DNA from: Sphaerosporella brunnea | Lineage: Eukaryota > Ascomycota > Pezizomycetes > Pezizales > Pyronemataceae | Reading direction: 5' to 3' | DNA length: 64,000 bases | NCBI GenBank assembly: GCA_008704415.1 | Contig: VXIS01000043.1 | Coordinates: 62,001-126,000 of the forward strand | Part shown: positions 1 to 11,814 of the stretch, in pieces | How the letters are laid out: the number at the start of each line of letters is the position of its first letter | How positions within the stretch are numbered: position 1 is the first letter of the stretch | Position numbers and translations under genes: made by a program | The notes under the pieces: model-generated | What the model saw: only the letters and a program-made list of their open reading frames with translations | Told to the model about the DNA's origin: nothing | Database searches by the model: none

Positions 1-199
1 GGATACCTTCAATTGTGAAGGGGTTGTTGGTGTGGGGGCCTACTGGAACCGGAAGAGGAGCAGAAACATTAGGAGACGGATAGCTATGAGGTGGAGGAGG
101 ATGAGGGGTATGGTGGTGAGAAGGAGGAGGAGCACTTGGGTAGTCGTGCGGCTTCTGAAGATGGTTTTTGATCCGTTGCTTGATCTTGGAAAAGGACAT
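1..199 (-). CDS. proline/histidine-rich hypothetical protein, 5' part only
   Basis: The window cuts this gene. The start ATG is the complement of 197-199, in a good context (ACC ATG T). The visible 66 residues begin MSFSKIKQRIKNHLQKP, a basic amphipathic stretch, and continue as a Pro/His/Ser-rich low-complexity region with repeated PPPP and HHH runs. No domain is visible in this part. The frame is open to the window edge with no splice donor I trust. A cytosolic or cell-wall-related protein with a disordered N-terminus is possible, but no function can be assigned. That this frame is coding is inferred from the proper start and the sustained compositional bias. Confidence 0.55.
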   Translation of the reverse strand, partial: MSFSKIKQRIKNHLQKPHDYPSAPPPSHHHTPHPPPPHSYPSPNVSAPLPVPVGPHTNNPFTIEGI

Positions 200-3196
200 G
201 GTGGTTGACGGTAAGAACAGGACCCTGGGCGGGGGACCACGGGGTTAAAATAAGGGTTTAGGGATCATCCACATGACGTAAGTTTGCAGGGAAGGCACCA
301 GGAAGCGATTGGCAGTCATGGGACAAGAGCGTTGCACAGGAAGAAGCATAACTCAAATGCTACCGGAACTTCTTCCGAGAGGTTTTGACACGCTGATGCT
401 CAGCTTTGGGTCAGAATTGCTTACTGGACGCGTCATATGCCACGCCTTTCGCTGGGTCGAGACCGTGGTGATGCATATGGTCATTCAAGACCACCATGAT
501 CAACACACGGCGGCTGAATATCTTTGGACGGCTGACCGTTTTGAGAGGTGACGTTCCTAGTCTGAGCTCTCAAACTCCATGGCCGTGATTTACGAACGGT
601 ACGCTAAGCAATCGCAATTTGTTCTAGTACAGGTCTAAGTTCCGACCCCGTCAGCAAGTAACTCACTTGGACAAGAGCCCTTGCCAAGGGGATCACTTTC
701 TGGCGAGGCCATGTACTTGTCCAAAGTATCCGGTCCGTGGGAAAGTGATGAGTGCTTGGCAAGACGAAGATGGCAAAGAACTCAGCGAATGGCCATGATA
801 AAGCAGAAGCTGCGCAAGCCAGCACCCAAGGCTGGAGTCGAAGGAAGTAAACAATGGGTTTTGGTGGGAGGAAGCGGGGGACGACTATGGGCGAAGCTGG
901 AGGGGGATGATGAAGCATCGTTTGGCCGGTTTTCTCCATTGTAGTAGGTAATGGGAGGCTTCCCTCCAAAATGGGCGCTCAGACTCTTGGTGGAACTTCG
1001 ATGTCGTCTTCAGAGCATGCAGAGAAGTCGAAAGCGCCATGCGGCTGAAAGTATTCACAATTGGAAGCATGTCAGAAATATGATTTAGTGAGAGTGGCAA
1101 GATGCCTGCATGGCCGCCCGGACAGGCAACTTTTGCCTATACCTACGCATTGCAGTTATTCTGGCCAAGCATTGTTGCGGGTATAATTATGGGAGCCATC
1201 GGCCTCCCGTCTCGGATGGTAGCTCCCGCTTGCTCATGGGATCAGCCAGTCGGAAAGCAATACTTGTCGACTGGTCTTTCCAACTGGCGATGACCCCTTG
1301 CCCAAGTTTATGGCCTCGTTCTAAAGCTTTCTCCTGGCCAAGAGCTAGGCTAACTTACCGGCCTCTTGACAAAGCCAAATGGGTCAGAATGTAGGTATAT
1401 ATAATAGGCGAAACAGCTTGTAACAGCGACGGTTATGAACACTTTATATTGGTCAAAATAGAAAAAGGTCTCTCCTCCGCCTCCTCCACCAGCACCGGAC
1501 CACCGGCCACCACTACCACCACCGAGTCCGCCGCATCTACCACCATCACCATCACCTCCTCCCCCTTTTCCTCCTCAAGATCTACTCTGCATCGTCATCG
1601 TTACCGTTCAACAAACCGTGTAATTGAAGTATTCCTGTACATGTGGGTGTGGCCAGCTCAGCTCAGCGCGTGTGGCTAATCTAGAATAAACACCTTAACA
1701 TGAGAAATACTTTGTGGCCCTGATGTTGGTTCTTCAGGAAATGTACCCAACTGGACATGGCTAGTCATATCACAGGGCTTTCACGGTCTATGTACTCAAG
1801 CCATGACGGCCCCCGCTCATGAGCCTCAACGTCCTGACGGCGTAATTTTTCGGTGCCCTGGGTGCACATTTGTGAAGTTATTATAGCGTTGTCACTTGCT
1901 TCCACTGTGTAAATCCAGCAGACTCCAAAGGCAAGCGCACCGGAAAGCACGAAAAAAGGGCCGAAACCATTGTACAATACCAACCATCCCTCAGCTGTAT
2001 TCGTCAAAGCTTACAAGACCGCACTACAACCCAGCCTCCTCCTCCATACCCACCAACTCCCTCGTCCATCAAACTCTTCGCATCCACAACGCCCCATCTC
2101 CTTACGCTGGAAAATAGCAAGAAGAAGTCGGACACTGAGGTACTCGACATTGAATCCCAGTACCGAAGGGGTTTTTCCCAGACTGGGTCCAGGAAGTCGT
2201 GGATGTTGACAACGGTCTTGAGCAAGCCCTTGGCAACCAGCTGAGCGAAGCCGCAGGTGCAGTGTCCGAGCCCTTCGGTGTCCACAAAGAAGTACCGCCA
2301 GTCGAGGAGCTTCGAAGCCTCAGTCTCCACCGTGCCGTCCGTCGCACATGCAAGGATTGCGTCGGAGTATCTAACCACACATCCACCAGCGCCCAGAACG
2401 CACATACCTAGTGAGGAGCTACTCACAGCTTCATCTGGTCTTATGGCAGGCGGCCCTCATGGTTTTACCAGAATTCGGCCATGTGCCTGATGAGCCACTG
2501 AATTTCATCCGACCTGGCAAGCACGGTGACCAGCTCGACGCCTTTGAACAAACAAGGTAGCTGCCCTTCTTCGTAGTTCTTAGTTCTCCCCCTTTCTTTG
2601 TCCACTTCGGTGGGTGGCGGACGGGTGAGTGTCTCTTGATACGATACAGTACCAATCTAAAGCAACAAAGGACAAGTAAACCTCCGCATCCCCCCCCTCT
2701 CACCCGAACAAAAACATAACCCCCCACGCAAACCCGCAGCTTCCAGATTCCACCCTTGACCTCCAGGTTTATTCCTCGTAGTATTTCGCAATCCTGCTAC
2801 CTGTGATAACAGCCAGCAAGAAATGCGCCATAGAATGCATAGTTGAGTATATCCCTATCATTCACGAGGTCCTTCTCATCGTGCAGAAATAGGTTCACCC
2901 TACTTCCACTTAGGACCAGTAACGCATTGGAAGTCCTGAAAGCCTATGATTGATCCTGGATAGTCCTCATCGCAATGCACCACAAGTGGGCAGCCGCTTA
3001 ACCCTTCTAAAGACAGGAAACCCCCATAAATAGGAATAGGCGAACTGATTTTGCATTGCCAATGCCACCTTGTCGGCATGCTTTTCTATGCTGTTGGACA
3101 CCCACTGTCCGTTGACTAGGGCTCCTCCAAGCTTCGCGGGTCCCTCTTGCACGGGCTTGCGTATGATGGCTTGCCCAATTGTCGCACTCCACCGGT

Positions 3197-3269
3197 GTTC
3201 TCAGCAGCCAGCCAGCCAGGCGGGCTGCGTCGGGCTGCAACCGGCTGATCAAAAAGCCCGGCTAGCTGT
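3197..3269. repeat. GGCTGGC-type dispersed repeat, copy 1
   Basis: A cluster of AGCC/GGCT motifs starting GTTCTCAGCAGCCAGCCAGC and containing CTGATCAAAAAGCC. The same two motifs recur together at 30609-30690, and related blocks occur near 27.5, 28.8, 51.9, 52.1 and 61.1 kb. The block is partly self-complementary (CAGCCAGCC against GGGCTGCG and GGCTAGCTG), so it could fold. It may be a terminus of a short non-autonomous element; flanks were not resolved. Confidence 0.6.
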
Positions 3270-3770
3270 TGGAGAGCGTGGCGATGTTGATTATGTTGCG
3301 AAGCCTTGGGGCTTGCCGACAGAGATGGAGGACTGGAATACCTTATATAACCTGCCCAGCCGAAGCAGTCACCCATGTAGAGTATAAGCAAAAAAAAAAA
3401 ACCCGTAGTAACACCGTCCTGCTAAAACACCGTATTTTATGCGCCGGCCGTATTAATCACGAAAAAAACACAGCGCCATTTGGGTCCTACATCATATCAA
3501 TCAGTCGTCGATCTTGTCAAATGGGTGGACTTGACCACGCTTACCATGCCTTAGCAGCCTCCGGATCTCTACTGCTGATTCCAGGTCAAGTAGGAGTCGA
3601 AGCCGCCTTTCAAGAGAAAAGAAGCAAAACCAGAAGGGCACCCAACGTAGGGAGACAGGACTTTGCTTCACTAAATATCACTCCTGGGAGAAAGCAGTGT
3701 CGTCTTTGACCGGTGCGGGCTTCGACGATAAACTCTGAATAGGTTTATTGGAAAAAAGGCTCTTTGGGTC

Positions 3771-4129
3771 AATAGGGGTATTCAATTTGGCTGAAAACGG
3801 CACCATATATGGGTACCAGAATATGGACATCTACTTTTCATTTTGGGCACATAATATGCCTTTTCATTTTAATGATCGTCGGGGACCAATAAAGCTTCAA
3901 ATACCCCACCGATTATGGTCCTCCACATAATCGCGGCTCACATGCTAGCACTCGCATCCACCGGAATCAGGCGCAAAACAAGCGACAAGAGGAAACAACT
4001 TTTACGGCGCATAATATGCCCAATTTTAGGCATCTTTTATTGGGGGTATTCAACTAAAACTACCTATTATGCTATCGCTAATCGGCGACTCCTATGGTGT
4101 CGTTTTCAGCCAAATTGAATATCCCTATT
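3771..4129. mobile_element. foldback/MITE-like element, 359 bp
   Basis: Positions 3771-3806 are an inverted copy of 4094-4129: 36 bp with two mismatches, both G/A transitions, starting AATAGGGRTATTCAATTTGG. The interior is AT-rich and holds a second inverted pair, GGGCAcATAATATGCC near 3845 and GCGCATAATATGCCC near 4009. There is no coding potential. No target-site duplication was obvious, so the superfamily is open. Confidence 0.75.
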
Positions 4130-5149
4130 GTTCCAAGTTCCAACTCAATTCTTGATTGTGGACAATGCGGTTTGGCTGGTTCAACTTTATTAACGCGAGG
4201 TCGTGATCGTATCCCCGGGGAGAGCCCTCGCCGACCTGCGATCATTGTATTGGGGTTTGCACAGAAAGCATAGTTGAATGAAATGTGTGGTGATATATAT
4301 GTAACGAACATGGAGGTTGACCGAGCTGTTCCCATTTTCGCAGTTCCGCACTTCTCGGCGTGGGGGTGTGTGTGAGAAAAACCTCGCTTGATATATCGAC
4401 CAATACCCGCGTTGCGCCTTGACAGTCCACAAAGCGAGGCAAGCGTTTATCGTTTGGCGTAATAGCGTCAGGGGAGGTTTTTCCTGCGAACACTCTGATT
4501 GTATCGCTGGGCAGAAGCACCCTCGAGTATTGCTGAGGGGCGTGAAAGAATCCTTTTCCCTTACCGCTCGTTGTCTCATGAAGTGCCGGGATGGCTGATG
4601 TCAACCCACCCCCCCCCCCCCCACCCGAATAAACTGGCACAACTCGCCACAATCGACAGCCTGCGGATATGCGGCAACGAACGAACCGTCAAAGAAGATA
4701 AATACTGCATCTGCATCTCGAAAGGCTGCAAGCGCTAGTACAGCAGCTTTCCAATGGGTCCAGATCGTTCGGGCACTGATCGAGCGGGCAGCGCTGTGGG
4801 GGAAGCTGAAAGGAACCGGTAGCAAGGCTGGGAACACCGCCCCATGAATTGTATCTTCTTGAGGTGTGGCGGAAGTGCTTGGCGCCAAGTGCGGCAGCGC
4901 ACCAGTTGATCATCCATCCCCTCTGCAGACATTCCATTAAGCTCTGAAAGCTTGCGGGCGGGTCTTCCATCTTTGTTTCTTGTAGAGACTATAAGAGCCT
5001 CCCCTTGGCGGTGCGGTAGGCTGCGACTGAGGCTGGATTGAATGTCCGTTGTTACGTAGAGCTTCTTCACAAACAGTCACTCAGGGAGGGCAGGAGTGAC
5101 TCATTGGAAGTCACTCGCCTGCTAGGGATCGATTATTATAATTCAAGCT

Positions 5150-5870
5150 CACAACTAACATTACTATACACTACGTTTAATTTATTTTTGGAAGCGATAC
5201 TGAGTTGATGTTTAAAAACTGCCGTAAAAAACAAAGTTCGCGCCAACATCGAGTGATAACCCGTTATTCAGGGTTTTTTCTTCAGGTTTTTTTCAACGTC
5301 AGGCCAGGTCGGCGGCGACGAGCTGCTCTTCGATGTCTAGCAATTCCGTCTAGTCGACCCGATCTCAACTACGTGATTCCCTGAAAGAACACTCCGGGAT
5401 ACGCCCATTCACATGTATGTAGGATAGCCTGTCAGCGCGTTCCGCAGTAAGACGATTTCTCTTTTTATCGGGGATGAGGTTTCTAGTAGAAAAAGGCTGC
5501 TCTGAAGGCACAGAGTTGTAGCGCTCTGTCGCAAACGGTGCCATTCCTTCTCATCAGAGTATTATCATGTTCACTGGCAGAAGCCGGAGAAGAGGGGTGC
5601 TTTATATACACCATGGCCGGTGTCTACGATCTCGCTTTCAAGAGTCACAGAATGCGAATGGCTCTTTTCTGGCGCGCTTCTTTCCAGTCGGCGAGAACTC
5701 TTTCCCTCTTTTATCCAGGTACCACCAGCGTTGTGCAGCTGCGAGTCATTTATACCTCTCTCAAAGCTCGGTAATAAAGAGTGAAACTTTACCATATCTT
5801 AGGTTTCGCAACCGAAACAAAGGTAATCGAACCGTAATAATCGACCCCCACCAGTTGTGGCAAAGTTGAT
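5150..5870 (+). repeat. diverged dispersed repeat, copy C
   Basis: Shares ordered blocks with copies near 23.9-24.4 kb and 26.7-29.25 kb: an opening AACTAACATTACTATA-like stretch, GTGATTCCC.GAA followed by a CATGTATGTAGG-like motif, and near the end TTATACCTCTCTCAA then TAATCGACCCC. It is the only copy that runs through without a large insertion, so it gives the approximate full length of about 0.7 kb. No open frame spans it. The parent element is unknown. Confidence 0.55.
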
Positions 5871-6051
5871 TGGTATCCTAATGCTTATCCGTTGCGAGGC
5901 AAGTCTCATACTTGATGTGCTTGTTGCACCCGCGAGAATCGATGAAGCCCGACACAACGTCCATTCTACAACCTTCACCCCCCAAGCCCCAACTTCGGAT
6001 ACGTACATGATATTATACAATATACAACCCAAGAAAAAAAAAAAAAAAAAA

Positions 6052-7206
6052 CTACTCCTCAAAGACAAACACCTGCTTCTTGCCACCAAAGGCCTGTCCA
6101 CTCTTTTCTACAGCCGCCTTCAGCTCTTCCTCCTTGGTGTCATTCTTCCACACCGTCTTCTCGATCGGCACATCCTTAAATTCGCCCTTCTTGATGAGCC
6201 CAAAAATCTCCTCCACCATCTCCTTCTTCTTTTCCGGGTTCTTATCGCTCCACCTAGAAACCCAGAATCCGTGCGCGTGCACATCTCTGAAGATGAGAGA
6301 GCTGGCTGACAACGTGACTGGCTGGCGCGCCATAGCTCCGTACGTGACGACATGACCGCCCTCGCCCAGCTGGCGGATGAGCTCCGTGGTGGCCTTTCCA
6401 CCAACGCAGTTCAGGCCCAGCATCGGGGGCTTTCCACCAGTAAACTCCTTCAGATCCTTGCGGAACTGGCGATCTGCGAGTTCCTCCTCCGTGACCACAA
6501 CATCGGCGCCGAGGCCCTTCAGCTCTTCCTTCAGCTCCTCAATCTCGGGCCGGTCACGGACAACATTGATACTCTTCAGCCCCCAGATCCGTCCCAGCTG
6601 GATCGCAGCTCTTCCGACTCCCGAGTTTGCGCCGTTCTGGATGAACCAATCGCCAGGTTGCAATGGGGTAAAGTCCTTCAACATCCGGTACGCAGTGCAA
6701 GGGTTGACACTAATCGTAGCGGCAGAGATGACATTCAGCTCCTTGTACTCCTCTGGAATCTTTAACAAGTTCTCATCCTTCGCAACAGCGTGTGTACGCC
6801 ACGTTCCAAACGCGGTATGTTTCATGATCGCCCTATCGCCGGGCTTGAAGTTCTTGACATTAGCGCCGACACCGACGACTTCTACGACGCCCTCGTTTCC
6901 GGGGACAGCGGCGGGGCTAGGGGTGCCCAGCGTGATCGTGAACGCCGGCTTGCTGGGATACACGCCTTCGATCTGGTTGATGTCGGCGGGATTGATTGGT
7001 GCGGCCAGGAAGCGGATTATGATTTCGTCGCCATACGCCGGCGAAATTGAGTGCCGGTGGAGCTTGAGCACGTCTTTGGGTGCGCCGTAATCGTTGAAGA
7101 TTAGCGCTTTGGCTTGCGTGTAGCCGAAGGCGGAGACGTAGCGCCGCGGGATTGTGGGCTTCAGCGCGGCCGCCACAGTCGGGCGGAGGAGGCGGAGTGC
7201 GGACAT
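6052..7206 (-). CDS. etr1: mitochondrial trans-2-enoyl-CoA/ACP reductase (Etr1/MECR)
   Basis: A single 384-residue exon; the start is the ATG complementary to 7204-7206. The protein belongs to the zinc-free medium-chain dehydrogenase/reductase group. The first 25 residues are basic and hydroxylated, as in a mitochondrial presequence. The family signature NPADINQIEGVYPSKP lies at about residues 72-87; its Tyr83 matches the catalytic tyrosine known from Candida Etr1. A NADPH-binding loop, NGANSGVGRAAIQLG, follows at mid-protein. The enzyme performs the last reduction of mitochondrial type II fatty-acid synthesis, which supplies octanoate for lipoate. Length fits the family. The stop codon is followed directly, on the coding strand, by a run of 17 T. 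Divergent from mcp1. Confidence 0.95.
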   Translation of the reverse strand: MSALRLLRPTVAAALKPTIPRRYVSAFGYTQAKALIFNDYGAPKDVLKLHRHSISPAYGDEIIIRFLAAPINPADINQIEGVYPSKPAFTITLGTPSPAAVPGNEGVVEVVGVGANVKNFKPGDRAIMKHTAFGTWRTHAVAKDENLLKIPEEYKELNVISAATISVNPCTAYRMLKDFTPLQPGDWFIQNGANSGVGRAAIQLGRIWGLKSINVVRDRPEIEELKEELKGLGADVVVTEEELADRQFRKDLKEFTGGKPPMLGLNCVGGKATTELIRQLGEGGHVVTYGAMARQPVTLSASSLIFRDVHAHGFWVSRWSDKNPEKKKEMVEEIFGLIKKGEFKDVPIEKTVWKNDTKEEELKAAVEKSGQAFGGKKQVFVFEE

Positions 7207-7707
7207 TGTGAGTTGCGGAGTGGGTTTGTGGAGGCGGCGGAGATGGTGCCGGGGGAAGGTTACTTCCGGACGTGCGGTGATGTCACAGCAACCGAGCTGA
7301 TAAGCGAATCACATCGAACCCCGCGATTGTTTATAAACAGGAGTCTATTTACATGTACTTATAAGACCATGCCCTTGCCTGACAAGAAGCATTGTCTGTT
7401 TCTGAATCATGCCAATTACTTGTCCATTGAGCACCTGTTTCAACATCTATCACTGTTCGGCCATCCTTGCAATGACGTCAATGCCCTCTCCAGGAAGTGA
7501 GAAAGGCTTTCTCTTGATCGGGGTCCTTTTGCCATGTCTTTTCGCAATTCTGCCAACGTCCTCACAGCATTTTTCATTCGCTGGAAATGGTGCTACTAGA
7601 AACGTCTGTAGAATTTTTCCTTCCACGTGACTGCACATGACCAACCGCTACATTCATAATTTCATATGCACACCTTCTTTCCCCACCCCTCAACAGCAAG
7701 CAGAATC
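7207..7707. promoter_or_regulatory. divergent promoter region of etr1 and mcp1
   Basis: About 500 bp between the two divergent starts. There is no ORF of interest. An in-frame upstream ATG for mcp1 lies at 7666 and short pyrimidine tracts precede 7708. I saw no clear TATA box. Confidence 0.4.
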
Positions 7708-8696
7708 ATGGCATCCGAGCTCTACGTCCCCCGCCCGCGCGACGACGACGAAGTCAGTCTGATCTCTATGCGGGAACTGGCCCCATCGCCAATCGAAGAC
7801 GAAGATGTAGACGCGTACTACAGCATCACCACCGATGGCAGCGAGACACCACCGCTGGCCAAATCGATGACGAGCAGTTTGCACAGCCGGACGGCAAGCA
7901 TCACGACAGGGCGGGGGCCGGGATTCTGGCGTAAGTCACCATGACTTCTTCTTCTCCTTCAAAAAAAAACGCAAGCAATTAACCCCCCGCAGTCGCTCGC
8001 ACGCAAAAATACAGTTCTTACGCCTTCCTAACCTTCCTAACGGTGCATGGAGCGACAGCAGCAGTGTCGCCGCTGCTCTTCGGCATCGACAGCGGCAATT
8101 CCTCGCTCCTTCTCGCACGCACCTACTTCTACCAAGCAACGCCATACACCGAGCTCCTGCTGATCCCCGGGTCGCTGGCGCTGCACATCGCCTCCGGCCT
8201 GTCGCTGCGGATATATCGGCACTTCTCGCAGAAGTCGCGGTACGGCGGCCGGATCCCGCCGGCGCTGAGCATGTGGCGCTGGCGCAACTTTTCGGGCATC
8301 TCGCGCACAGGGTGGGTTGCGCTGCCCGGCGTGGTGTTGCATGCGGGGTTGATGCGGCTCGTGCCCTGGTGGATCGACGGCGACTCCAGCCAGATCAGCT
8401 TGGAGTATTTCGCGTACGGGTTTTTCCGCGGGAAGTGGTCGAAGTGGGTGGGCGGTGCGTTTTATGCCGTGTTTGTGGGCAGTGTCAGCTACCATGTGGT
8501 GTATGGCCTCGCCAGGTACTGGGGCGTGGCCGTGGAGCGCAGGAAGAAGGTCTTGAATGCTGCTGTTGTCGCCGCGGCGGGTGTGTGGATGGCCGGGTTG
8601 GCAAGGATTGTCGTGCACAGCGGAAAGGTCGGTGGGTACCTGGGTCGCAGGTTCGAGGAGTTTTATAGGGTTTTCTTTAGAGGACTGGAGATTTAG
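7708..8696 (+). CDS. mcp1: Mcp1-like mitochondrial outer-membrane protein (DUF1691)
   Basis: Two exons, 7708-7930 and 7993-8696, with a 62-nt GTAAGT...CGCAG intron; the join gives FW-R/L-ARTQKYSSYAF in frame. The product has about 308 residues: an acidic disordered N-terminus of about 75 residues, then several hydrophobic segments. The region with ARTQKYSSYAFLTFLTVHG and HIASGLSLRIYRH is typical of Mcp1 (DUF1691), a multi-pass mitochondrial outer-membrane protein. Yeast Mcp1 rescues ERMES/Mdm10 loss and is linked to lipid homeostasis through Vps13; that role is family knowledge, not visible here. I chose ATG 7708 because the upstream in-frame ATG (7666) adds 14 residues without conservation that I recognise. 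Confidence 0.88.
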
Positions 8697-8962
8697 ATGT
8701 CGGCGTTTGGGGGGGCTTGAAAAACTTGCATTTGCATGGCTGCCCAGAAATACATAAGCATTTGTGGAGCGCGGTTTGGCGTTGTATTTGTATTTGTACT
8801 TTTATTCTTTTTCCCCTTGTTCTTGCTCTCTTTATTAGGATGAATATGGATATTCTCGGCTCATCATGTTTGGTTGACACAAGTGATTCACTCAGCCCGA
8901 TAAGATAACGCCAACACACCAACGCGCTTAGCATTATCCGCCCAATCACCTAGAAGCACTCG

Positions 8963-9178
8963 TCAACATCCACAACAAACCCACGCCCTCCATGCCCTCC
9001 AACCACTGCGCTTGCGCAGGCTCTTGCCAGAACCCCGCTCCCCCTCCCCCTCCTCTTCCTCCCGCATGCGCTCAAAAAGCCGCTCCACTGCACGGCGCAA
9101 ACGGTACGTCGTCAGGATGTCGAGCGTGACTTGCGAGTTGTTGAGGAGGTCGGCGGTTAACGTTGTTGTTGCTGGCAT
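8963..9178 (-). CDS. small basic/acidic hypothetical protein
   Basis: A 71-residue frame from the ATG complementary to 9176-9178. It reads MPATTTLTADLLNNSQVTLD, then a helical charged segment (RLRRAVERLFERMREEEE) and a Trp/Arg/Cys-rich tail. It lies downstream of tho1 on the same strand, in a region where the frame stays open upstream without a good ATG. No family was recognised. It may be a genuine small gene, or 3' untranslated sequence of tho1. Confidence 0.3.
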   Translation of the reverse strand: MPATTTLTADLLNNSQVTLDILTTYRLRRAVERLFERMREEEEGEGERGSGKSLRKRSGWRAWRAWVCCGC

Positions 9179-9630
9179 GGCTGGGGTGGTGCGGGTTGAA
9201 GTGTGGGTTGAAGTGAGGGTTGAAGGGAGTGCGGGTTGAAGGGAGATCGGGTTGTTTCTTAGGCTGAGGTGGAGATTGGGTACTTGGTAGGGGTCACCAC
9301 GGGAGCGCACTCGTTCACCAGAACTACTCTCAAGAAGTATGTACTCATTGAAGGCAAGGAAAAAAAATAAAAAAAATAGAGCTGAGACATCGACGTCGAT
9401 TAACCAGTAGATAAGCCGTAACCTACCAACACTCGCCATTACTCCATGCAAAAAAGTCACACAAACACAATCGTACTCACACCGCCGTCGACTTCATCCT
9501 CGGCAGTAGATTTTTTTTTCTCTTCTGAATCTTCCGGGGACGGTAGCAAGGGGGGCAAACCCTTTTCCTCCGTGGCCCCCACTTCAGGGGAATCATTGCA
9601 CACAGCCCAGATGCCATCATCATCCGCCTC

Positions 9631-11814
9631 CTAAGCGGAGGATTTGGGTGCCTGGGCCTGTCTCGCCTTCTGCTCCTCATTCGCCTTCGCCTCGACATCG
9701 ACCAGCATCTGCAGGTCGTTCCTGCTCTCGTCGAACCGGTCGTCGAACCGGTTGAACAGGTGGAACTTGGTCTGTGCTGCTAACCGCAGGGCTTTCCACG
9801 TCTTGGTTTGTATCGCGTTTTGGCCTTCCTCAATATCGGCGGGGAGCATGGCATCCTTGAGGTCTTCGAGATCTTTGTCTACTCCATCGCGGAAGGAGTC
9901 TATGGAGGGTACTCGCCGTCTGAGGGTATGTTAGCTGAGATGTAGGAGACAAGGGATGGGAAGGGAGCATACCGGTCCTCGTCTTCGAGGTCGTCAATCT
10001 GTAGATGCTTTCCGGTGTCTTGCCATAGTCTGTTCAAGGTGGGAGTGCCCATAACGTAGGGGAAAGGACGCTCCGCTTTGCAGTGATTGACGGCTTTGGA
10101 TTTCGCATCCTGAAATTCCGAGGATGGTAATGGTGCCAGGTCGAAGCCGTGACATCCCTCCACTTTCCACTGAACCCAGTTTTGCTCACGGGTCAGGACC
10201 GTGTTGATCAATCTCATGAATAGTCTTCCGATGGTGTTAGGCTGTAAACTGAGAGAAATCTGATCCTTTGTCTTCATCGCCCATGCTTCCTGTACGAATG
10301 TACATTAGATGACGTTCGATAGAGCGGGAAATGAGAACCTTACATCTTCAGGACTGAGTGTAAAATTGTACTGAACTCCGCGGTTGACATGAGTGAATCC
10401 GGAAATCTTCTCCTTGGACGCTGACGTCAAGCTGAGTAAAAAGTCAAGCAATACCATCGCTTGGACCAACACATTTCGTCGGAAAGTCAAGTCGCTGATC
10501 TATGAGCCACTTGTTAGTAACAGACGCATACCCAAGACCCCAATCCTCTCGTCTGCAGTCGAACGGCGATAGACGTCGAATACAACTGAGCACTCGACCC
10601 AAGCTTGGGACGATTTGATCAATTTAGATCCCCCAACAAGTCACAGAAAACTTACTTCCAGTTCGAACAGTTCTCGGCTTGTTAAGTACTTGGGATTGAA
10701 TCCGCCTCTCAGGTCATCGCCGTTGTCATCATCCAAGCGTTTTCGCTTTTCACCCGCAACGGCGGCGGTAGCTCTCTTCTCTTCGGCACTCTTTGCAGGT
10801 CCGCCGGCGTCATTCTTAGTGGCACCTCCGGTTGATTGCAGCGCCTCCTCATCCGCTTCTTTGAACTTCGCCATTGTAGCTCCCAGGGCCTTTTTGAAGC
10901 GCTCAAAATTTTCCGGTTTAAACAGCCTCGTTGGGTCGGCAAAGTCATGTTGCATGGACCAGAATGTGGTGTACAGTTGGTCCGTGCTCATTGGGGGCTG
11001 CACCGGAACCGACTTCACTTTCGCGGCCGCACCTTCCTTTTCAGCCTCAGAAGCAGGCTCAACACCATCAAGTTCCATCACATCGGGTTCTGGCTCCGGC
11101 ATCTCGTCAAAAATGGTGACGTTGTCCACGTTGAAGTCGCCGCGCAGGTTTACCGCCGATCGTTCGGCGATGGGGAAGCTCTTGCTCAGGAAGATCAATA
11201 TTCGCCCGCAGAAGATAGTATCCTCCGCCTTCGACAGTCTTCGCAGCAGCTCATTACAGAACCGCAACAGAACAAGCGCTTTCCCCTTTCCGCCCTCCAT
11301 GCCTGTCGTTAAACGCTCGATTCGAGATTCGAGATAGCAGAATATCCGCTCGCATTGCGGGATGGTCATGGTGTCGAACATTTCCTCCAGCAAAGTAAAA
11401 GGCAACCCATTGTCCGCGATCTCCATCTCGGAAAATATCAGGGCCAGATCCAAGAGGTGTGCGAAGGCGACATCGGCAGCGCGATCGTCCGGATCGTGCC
11501 TGACCTGTGGGGGGAGGGGACGTATAAGCAGGTGTGTGACGGTGGGTGGACGTGCCGGAGGTCTAGCTAACCGCGATATCATAGAGTATGGTCTTGTGAG
11601 CGGTCTCTAGGGAGGTCTTGTAAAAGTCATCGGCGGTCGCGGGCTTGATACGCTCGAGTTTCTCAGGTTTGAGGTCGGACACGGTCAAAGGAGGGTCGAG
11701 GGTCGGTTTCTGAATCGCCTGCAGGAGGTCTTTCAGGTTCGCTTCGAGGCAGTCGGGCATCATCTTCGTCTCTGCCGGCGCGGCGGCGGGAGCGATGCTG
11801 TCGGCGGCGTCCAT
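9631..11814 (-). CDS. tho1: THO complex subunit 1 (Hpr1/Thoc1)
   Basis: Five exons: 11572-11814, 10656-11504, 10344-10499, 9973-10289 and 9631-9919, giving 617 residues. All joins keep frame; intron 2 has a TACTAAC branch point. The sequence matches the Thoc1/Hpr1 family: an N-terminal helical domain (DDFYKTSLETAHKTILYDIA), TIPQCERIFCYLESRIERL, a basic KRKRLDDDNGDDLRGGFNPK loop, and a conserved LVQAMVLLDFLLSL and REQNWVQWK core. THO couples transcription to mRNA export in the nucleus. The start is MDAAD; upstream in-frame codons lack ATG. Oddity: the frame ends at TAG (9631-9633), but the next 57 codons stay open and are acidic and coding-like (see findings). Divergent from the Aquarius gene. 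Confidence 0.9.

Larger units (their letters stand above)
200..6051. other. gene-poor 5.9 kb region with degenerate repeats
   Basis: No gene here is convincing. The longest open frames are on the minus strand at 2004-2426 and 1765-2007; the latter encodes a possible membrane helix. They start at non-ATG codons, and the one good donor (GTAAGG at 2100-2105) does not join to the downstream frame. Recognisable content is a GGCTGGC-type repeat (3197-3269), a foldback element (3771-4129) and a diverged copy (5150-5870) of a repeat that recurs at 24 and 27-29 kb. Poly-C at 4608-4622 and A runs near 3391 and 6035-6051 are also present. Confidence 0.6.

Noticed and set aside
2004..2426. 140-codon minus-strand frame with a good GTAAGG donor
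   Set aside because: Starts without ATG, and no acceptor joins it in frame to the neighbouring membrane-helix frame at 1765-2007.
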